A DNA stretch of 64,000 bases from Rostratula benghalensis (taxonomy: Eukaryota; Chordata; Aves; Charadriiformes; Rostratulidae). A program made the translations under genes and the position numbers. This document shows positions 57,175 through 64,000 of this stretch, piece by piece (position 1 is the first letter of the stretch; the number at the start of each line of letters is the position of its first letter). The DNA lies in contig VXAI01000096.1 in NCBI GenBank assembly GCA_013399305.1, positions 364,802 to 428,801 on the forward strand, given 5' to 3'. Below the pieces are notes generated by a model that saw nothing but the letters and a program-made list of their open reading frames with translations, was not told the origin of the DNA and did not search any database.

Positions 57175-60100
57175 TCTTCTAACCACGTTTTCTTGCCTGC
57201 CAGACTTTCAGGTAGGGCACTATTCCAGCTGGGGATGACTTGGTCTGTTATTCCTCTGGTTTGCAGAATTGCTACAACCAGATCCTTTCAGCTGGGGAGG
57301 GGTCGCCTCACAGGGTTCAGGGTGGGGACTTGTCCCCTTCACATCTTCCTGCTCTCTCCTTCCCTCCCTTTGCTGCTTGTTTGATGAGAGCTCCCCTTGC
57401 CCGGTGGGTTGAATCTTACGCAGCTGGGCCCTTGCACGGGCTCACAGCCGTGTGCCCAGGGGCTGCACGTGGCAGTTTCACTGTTTACATGGAGAGGGTT
57501 TATGTTCCTGACATTCACCTCAGTCCCCCATGGAGCTGCTCCTTAACTAGCCTGATGTTCTGCTCAGGGTCTGATTGTGTCCACAGTGGGATCCCAGCAG
57601 CTCCCACTAATTTCAGACAGGAAGAGCATGAAGGAGGCTGTTCAGTGGGACCCCTGGGAAACATCACTTCACTTTGTCCTCAGAAGCACACACAGTGGGG
57701 GAACTGTTTGGCTTTTCTCCTCTGCCTCAGAAAACATCTCTCATGTTCCAGTGACCTGCTTATTATGTAGGTCATCATCAGCTGGAAGGAAAATACAATT
57801 TCAAAAGTAGGAGAAACCTAGTAGGGCTCCTCAGCTGAGCAGCTCTTTCTGGAAAAGCAGGGAAGGTTCCTCTGGGGGAGGTGGCAGGCAGTGTAGCGTG
57901 TTCCTCTTCCCTCACCCTGGGCAGAACAGTCAGAGAGGGGAAACTCTGCAGCTGGAGAGGTGTGCAATACCCTGAAAGCAAGCAGACCCAGTGTGCCTTA
58001 TGATGGGGGAACAGTGCATTAAGGTAGACAATAGGGACTTGACTTAGGTGGTCAGGTGTTGTTTGTCCTTTAATGACTTTCTTGGGCTTGATTTTGATAA
58101 TTAGGAGGTTGTTAGAACCTTAATCATGTGTCTGCACAGCAGAAACCTGTGCCACGTGTGCTGGAGGAGCAGTCCCTGCCCTGCCAGGAGTAAAAAGGGG
58201 ACACAGAACAAGCAAATGCCTCTGGATGCCAAAATCAAAACTGGGACCTGAACCAAAATTCATCTCAGTGTTGTGTCAGTGCCATTACCCAGCTCCTGGG
58301 GCTGCTCCACTTTGCTTGTAGCAGAGCTGACAGCTTGTGATACCCACTGAGGAAAGAGAAGCCTTTTAGCATAAGCTCCTGCCTTGATTTAAGCAAGAGA
58401 CAAACTGCTCAGCGAACAACAGGTTCTGTTTGACTTCACTCATCCCTGCACCTGATGCAGTAACTCTTAATACCCCTCACTATCAGTGCTTTGCTCCCAA
58501 ATCCCCTAAGTACCAGCTAGGCTGGAGACATCCTGTGCCTTGGCTACTTCCCACTTGGGGAAGTGTGTGTGCATGTTTGTTGGCCACCCAGCAGGCAGGT
58601 AGAGAGCTGCAGCCTTTTTTCAGTAAGAGCCACAAATGTGGCTCCCCTCTCTGCCTGTTCCCTCTGCTCCTTTGTCTTTGGAATGTATAGAAGTGTGATG
58701 GTTTTGTGACAATCAGGCTTGGTAAGAAGCTGAAATCACTCACAGGCTTCACTAGTAATCGAGGTGAGACAACACAATCTTGTATGAGTTTCCAATATGG
58801 GACATTCTTGGCAACAAAGAGGTATATGGGGAGGTGGGTTGTGCAGAGAGCAGAGGGCTCTGCTCCCCTCTGCCTTAGCAGGGTCCCCTCCCCATGTCCC
58901 TACCATGGCTATGACGCTGCTCACTGTAGCAGGGCTGGAGGGGCAACCCCTCACTGGGCACTTGAGCTGTTGATGCATTCATCCCTGACAAGCCTGAGTG
59001 GAGCCTCTCCAGCTACAGGAGGTGCCTGGCACAAACTCTTGTGCTTGAAGGTGCGACTGGTCTTTTCCCAGAACACAGGTTTCTGTAGAGCTGTTTGCTT
59101 TGTTTTAGATGTGCTCGCTTCCTGCAGCCTTTGCTCTTTATTTTATGCCAGCATCTGCTGTGCTGTCTAGCTAAAGCACGTACATCTGTCTGTGACTAGA
59201 CTGCACTCCCTCTTCAGCATCTTGGTCTCAGTGGTTTCTATATAATTTCAGAAGAAAAATTTATGAGCTCTGTGGACCCCAGTTTTCCTGCTGTCTAACC
59301 AAAAGGTAGGCAGTCCTCCTTGTCTCATCACACCACAATAGTCTAGAGACAAGTCAATGCAGGAAGCAATACAGCCATGAAATTTTAACAGAATGACATT
59401 TTTTCGCCTACATTAAAAGACATCTCCCATGCTGTGTGCATTCACACAGAGCAGAGCATGTGTCTTAGCTGGAGGCATTGCTGTGTGATCTGCCAGTGTA
59501 CTGCATACAGCTTGGAAGTCTTACTTAAGATGTAGGATTAGGGTAAGTTCCTAGCACAGGATTTTCTGAGTTAAAGAAGGGACGGGTGCCCGAGGCTAGG
59601 ATTGTCACATTGGCTTGGTGGGTCCTTGCACAATGGGGCTGTGGTGTGCTGTAGACAGCAGAGTGCTAGAACTGTCATGTACTTGTGGTGAGAACATTGA
59701 GGATAGCCTGTTATCTTTGCTTGGAGGAAGAGTTTGATTAGAAACTGTCTCATAAATGTGTGGTTATTGAATGAGTTGCTCCCTCAGTATGTGTGAGCCA
59801 TCTCCGTATACGTGCCAAATGCATCTGTCCTGGGCAGGCGTGCAGCTGCTCTAAGGGAAAGCAGATGAGTTTTCCTCATCACAAGCTTTTCCTCATCAAG
59901 CTTTTTCTAAATTGCTTCCTGCAAGGAGCAATTCTCCAACACTATTACACACAGCAGCAGGGGTGAGTCAAGCAGATCTTCTCAAGGCTGCCCTATTTTT
60001 TCTCTTTTGGGTTTTAATATAAATGGACCCAAGGGCACAATGCTGTTCCCAGCACAAATAATGGCAACAAATAGCTACCCAGGAATTGTATGTATTGTGT

Positions 60101-63100
60101 GGTAACTGGGGAGAGCCTCCTGTTCCCAACATCTCTGGCCTGTCTGAAGTGTCTTGCCATGAAATTGTGGAACTTAACTAAAGGATGATTGGGCTGTGAA
60201 AAAAATAATTTTAACCACCGATTAATTGAGCTTACTTATGTGCATCTCATTGTCTTCAGAAGTTGGTGAGGCCATAAATTTAGCAAGTCTAACTCAAGTT
60301 CTCAAATGGGAAGCAGGCAATCTAGCCTTGTAATGAAATGTAATAGTTTCCCAAGGGAGTAATGGGTGTTATGGTCCAGACATAAACCAGTCCCAAGGTA
60401 CTGGAGGGCAGGTTGAGACCTGTGCAGGCAGGCTGGGGTTCTTGGATGTCTTTGGAAAGTGTCTGGTGTTGCTTTGGATAAGAGATGAGATTAGGTGGCC
60501 CTTGGACTTCACTTCTTGAGCTGGAGATGTCTGTAACAGTCTGCCTGGGGCTCTGCACAGCTTTCTGTTGCGAGAGCACATCTCTCATTTGCTTGACTTC
60601 ACTTAGCTCATCTCAAGAGAAGTCTTGATACTGTTTAATGCAGGTTTTCACCCAAACCACGGGACAACAGGTTAATGGTTCCTGTAGCCTCTGATGTTGC
60701 CAAATTATTTTGGGTAGTGGAAGAGCTGTACTGGAATGTGGAGGGTGTTTAAAGTAAAAACCAGCTTGGGTCTTGAATAATAACTAGGGTAGCTATGAGA
60801 AGCTGTCCCATCAGTTACTTGTCTTGCAAGCTTCAATTGTCCTGTGAATGAAACAACTTGTACTTGAATTAATCTCAAAGTAGAGGATGCTTGAAGAAGT
60901 AAACCACCTTGGCTGTTGGTGCTGCAGTGAGCTCACAGCAACCCAGAGTTGCTCCTTCCTGCATGCCCCTCACCCTGCCAGTGTTCAGGTCCTGGCTTCC
61001 ACTTCTGGGATAGAGCAGTGGCCTCAGCACAGACCTGGGCTACCCAGGGTGGGTGTGAGGAGCACAGCTGGGCCCTGCTAGGTAAGAGAGGAAGGACGTG
61101 GAGAGGACTGTGTGCCTCTAGATGCACATTGAGGGAGGTGAGAAGGTGGGGTGAGGTAATTTGAAGCTCAAACTGATGGTCTTAGCTTGGCTCTGCTCCT
61201 CTTTCTGCAGATCCTACCAGCCTCTGTCGCTGTGCCTGCACTGCTCCCTTGCTCACATAGTATTTTCAGCCACTGTTGAGTAAAGCAAGCAGGGTACCCT
61301 CCTCACCAAGCCTTTGTCAAGAATGAGATGGCTTAGTTACCACCAGACAAAGCCTTAAGGATGACAGCCTCTAGGAAGCCACTGACATCTCTGGTTGCTC
61401 AGCCCAGTGTGGTCACTGCAGCTTGGACTGGGAGCATGCAGGGAACTGGCTTTACAGCTTTCTTGTACTGGGTGAGACAGTGTTGAGGGGACAAGAAAAT
61501 AGACCAGTGTCCCAGCATGAATCAGCCATCCCTTTATATACAGCTACTGCTTCTCCAGTGGTACCAGGCAGTCCTGCAGGGTGATGGGCTGCAAGGATAA
61601 AGGACTGACTCTCCTCTTGTGACAGCAGTGTTTATACTAGGCAGTTGTGCCTGGCTGCTGTTTGAGAGAGAAGAACAAGACTCCAGATTTGGTGTAAAGA
61701 GCTTCCCTACTGTCAGGGCATTCAGGGCTGAAGATCTCGTAGCTAGATCATGACTGTTCAAGCTTGTTGGTTTGGAGGTTCATGCTGTCTGGGAATTGAG
61801 GAGATGAGGCTACAAACAAGAATTTTCTGATGTGACCCTTTTTAGATTTGGCATTGCAATGCTCTCGTGTTTTAAAGGATTTTTGCTAGGCTGTTACATG
61901 ATTCACCATTGGCTTCTTTTTCCATCTGTTTTAAGCCGAACTTCATGATGGCACACGGTTGTGCTGTGGTTGTGCTGACTGCCTGCCAGCGCCTTTGAGT
62001 GTGGTGGCCACACTTCACAGAACAGCTTAAAGAACAGTGAAGCTTTTAAAGGTCCCCAAGGGATCTCTGAGACCACATAGCCAGTGCAAAGAGACCTTAC
62101 AATGCAGTGACCAAGAAAAAGGTTGTAGCAGACTCAAACCATAGTAGTCATGAAGGAAAAAAACCCAAACATGCAGAGACTAATTATCCAAATACTAAGT
62201 TCATGAGGGACCAGGTTTCCTTAGGTCTGCTGTTGACAGAGCTGCTTGCATGGCAGAGGACACAAAGTTGCTCGCTCATTAAAAACCAAGTGGGTGGAAA
62301 AAATTTCTGCATTGCCTGCAACTATTTGCCAGTAGTGTCATGTAGACAAAGGTTAAACATTAATTTCCATCTAGTATCTTCTGTACTTTTTCACTAACGC
62401 TTGCTAATTCAGTGTTGCTATCTGGAGAGTGGGATGGCACACACAGTGCTGGGAGGAAGAGGTGCTTTTGAGTGAGGATATAGCATGAATGTCCCCCTTG
62501 GTGTGACATCCTGCCAGGCCAGGGCTGCTGTTGCTGGTTAGAGCGAGTGCTGCTGAGCTGGCGGAGCGAACGTGGGCCGCTGCAGGACTCTGCTGCCGGC
62601 AAGGTGCTACCTGGGGCAAGCACGGGCAGGAGGATTTGGGCTCAGCACCTGTGGTTGCTTCCTCTCTGGAGTTACCCTGCTGCAGTCAGTCCCATTACGT
62701 AGGATGGAACCTTCACACAAATGAGAAGGTGATGACTTCGCCTGTGTTACAACCCCTGCCCTGAGTTTCTCCAAGCCCGTCAGTCATGAGTCACAGCTTA
62801 TTTACAAAACGCGTGCAGAGGATATCAATGCAGAGTAAGGCTATTGCAGACACTGGTGTTTGGACACGGGGCTGTGTTTGCAGAGCAGAGACAGAGCAGT
62901 TGCACAATCTGTGTAAGCAGTCGCCCACTCCTGAGAAAAGCAGCCGGATGGCTCAGTTTGTCCCCCAGACCAACTGATTTAGCACCATGACCTGAATCTC
63001 GTGGTTGTTTTTAATATGGAAAGGGTTTGATTTTTCCTGCTGCGAATGTGGTTTAGCATGTGTGGGCTTTGTGTTGTCTTTCCACCTCCTCTACTGCATA

Positions 63101-63181
63101 AAAGCATTAGGTCAAAAGCTGTAAGAGCATCATATCTGCACAGCTATATTTCACTTGGAAAGGGGTTGTATAAAAGATACA

Positions 63182-63258
63182 GAATCATAGAATTATTTAG
63201 GTTGGAAGAGACCTTTAATATCATTGAGTTGAACTATTAACCTAGTGCTGTCAGGCTA
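63182..63258 (-). mobile_element. CR1 LINE 3' tail
   Basis: It starts GAATCATAGAATTATTTAGG and continues GTTGGAAGAGACCTTTAATA, the reverse complement of a CR1 3' end. It is a very short minus-strand remnant that decays after about 75 bases. Confidence 0.88.
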
Positions 63259-64000
63259 TGTGTTCAACTTAAAACAACTTAATGAGTTTAATAGTGATTA
63301 ATTTTTTATTTTTTATTTTTAATGCTAAAGCCTCTTCCCCCACCCACAGTATAAGCCCAGAGCAACCATTGTGAGTGTTACTAACACCAGCAGATCAGCA
63401 ACCACAGCTGAGCTCTGGGGCAGCGTTTGGCACTGTACCACACTGAAGAAGGACATTTGCCTATGTAAGAGCTTATGGTGTGGTTGGGGCTGGGAACCTT
63501 CAGCTTATAATTATGTCACCTGCAGGTGAGATGAGGGTAAAACTTTATAGCAGAAAGGAATTGTTGTGTAACTGCAAGAAATGTAAAGCATTTGCAGTAA
63601 AATCATGCTTTTTGTTGTTTGGCTGAAGTTGGAAGAGCAAGGCAGCCCGTTCCAGAGGTGTGGCAGAAAATCTGCTCTAGCACAGTCCTGAGCTAAGATA
63701 ACAAGCATCAGGCCATTGCAAGCAGTTGTTGGGCTAGCACAAAAGAGTTGGGTGTCTTTGTTTATAATTAATGTAAATAGACATGATGGAAGATTCTCTT
63801 ACTCTTCTTCTTTGGGTCATTTTTAGTCATGACATCAATGATTGCAACATCAGTGTGACTAATCACCTGCTTGGGATTTATCCCATGGGGTTAGATTTAC
63901 GGGGTTAGATTGTCTGTACAGTGTGTTGTAATTCCTTACAAACACGAAGCAGAGCCAGGCCTGTGTGGAGGTGTATGCCCTCTTTGGAGATGGTGTCTTC

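Larger units (their letters stand above)
46121..64000. other. Region upstream of ALAS1 without recognisable genes
   Basis: About 18 kb in which no exon can be supported on either strand. In mammals POC1A is the next, divergent gene; no WD-repeat coding sequence is visible, so its start probably lies beyond 64000. The stretch contains an ERVL solo LTR, two CR1 tails, one adapter-containing duplication and a few AT-rich candidate enhancers. In chicken, drug-responsive ALAS1 enhancers lie many kilobases upstream; I found no convincing DR4 or DR5 element. Confidence 0.6.

Noticed and set aside
63827..63842. DR4-like nuclear-receptor site (GGGTCA-N4-TAGTCA) 18 kb upstream of ALAS1
   Set aside because: The second half-site matches only four of six positions. 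Chicken ALAS1 drug-response enhancers do lie far upstream, but this alone does not identify one.
46121..64000. POC1A exons expected next to ALAS1
   Set aside because: No WD-repeat coding segment was seen in any frame. The gene probably starts beyond the window.

Overview
The window is vertebrate nuclear DNA, almost certainly from a bird and probably a neoavian one. The evidence is compact introns with canonical GT-AG splice sites, CR1 LINE 3' tails, a solo LTR of the ERVL type that is common in neoavian genomes, and a gene order matching the human 3p21 block PPM1M-TWF2-(TLR9)-ALAS1 in inverted orientation. Three protein-coding genes can be reconstructed exon by exon with consistent reading phase: PPM1M (minus strand, about 1.0-7.74 kb, 5' end lost in an N gap), TWF2 (plus strand, 8.03-31.2 kb, complete, 349 codons) and ALAS1 (minus strand, 38.6-45.9 kb, complete, 633 codons).

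Layout. Positions 1-1000 lie beyond the PPM1M poly(A) site and hold no recognisable exon. PPM1M (a PP2C-type phosphatase) and TWF2 (an actin-binding twinfilin) are head to head across a very GC-rich segment whose centre (7740-8031) is unsequenced. TWF2 has a 9.9-kb first intron and eight shorter ones. Its fifth intron holds two unlisted, in-frame 33-bp candidate microexons. From 31.2 to 38.6 kb there is no gene. TLR9 sits here in mammals, and no leucine-rich-repeat or TIR coding sequence is visible. ALAS1 is transcribed leftward from a TATA and NRF1-like promoter in a CpG-rich block near 45.6-46.1 kb. From 46.1 to 64.0 kb I find no coding exon. This stretch holds CR1 tails, one ERVL solo LTR, a few AT-rich homeodomain-motif-rich stretches that could be conserved enhancers, and one assembly artefact containing an Illumina adapter sequence.

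The three genes do not form a pathway. PPM1M is a metal-dependent Ser/Thr phosphatase, TWF2 binds actin monomers and capping protein, and ALAS1 is the mitochondrial rate-limiting enzyme of haem synthesis. Their adjacency is conserved synteny. The most interesting observations are the paired candidate microexons in the linker between the two ADF-H domains of TWF2, the absence of TLR9, and the adapter-containing 64-bp duplication at 57.03-57.17 kb. I did not find a new multi-gene system here.
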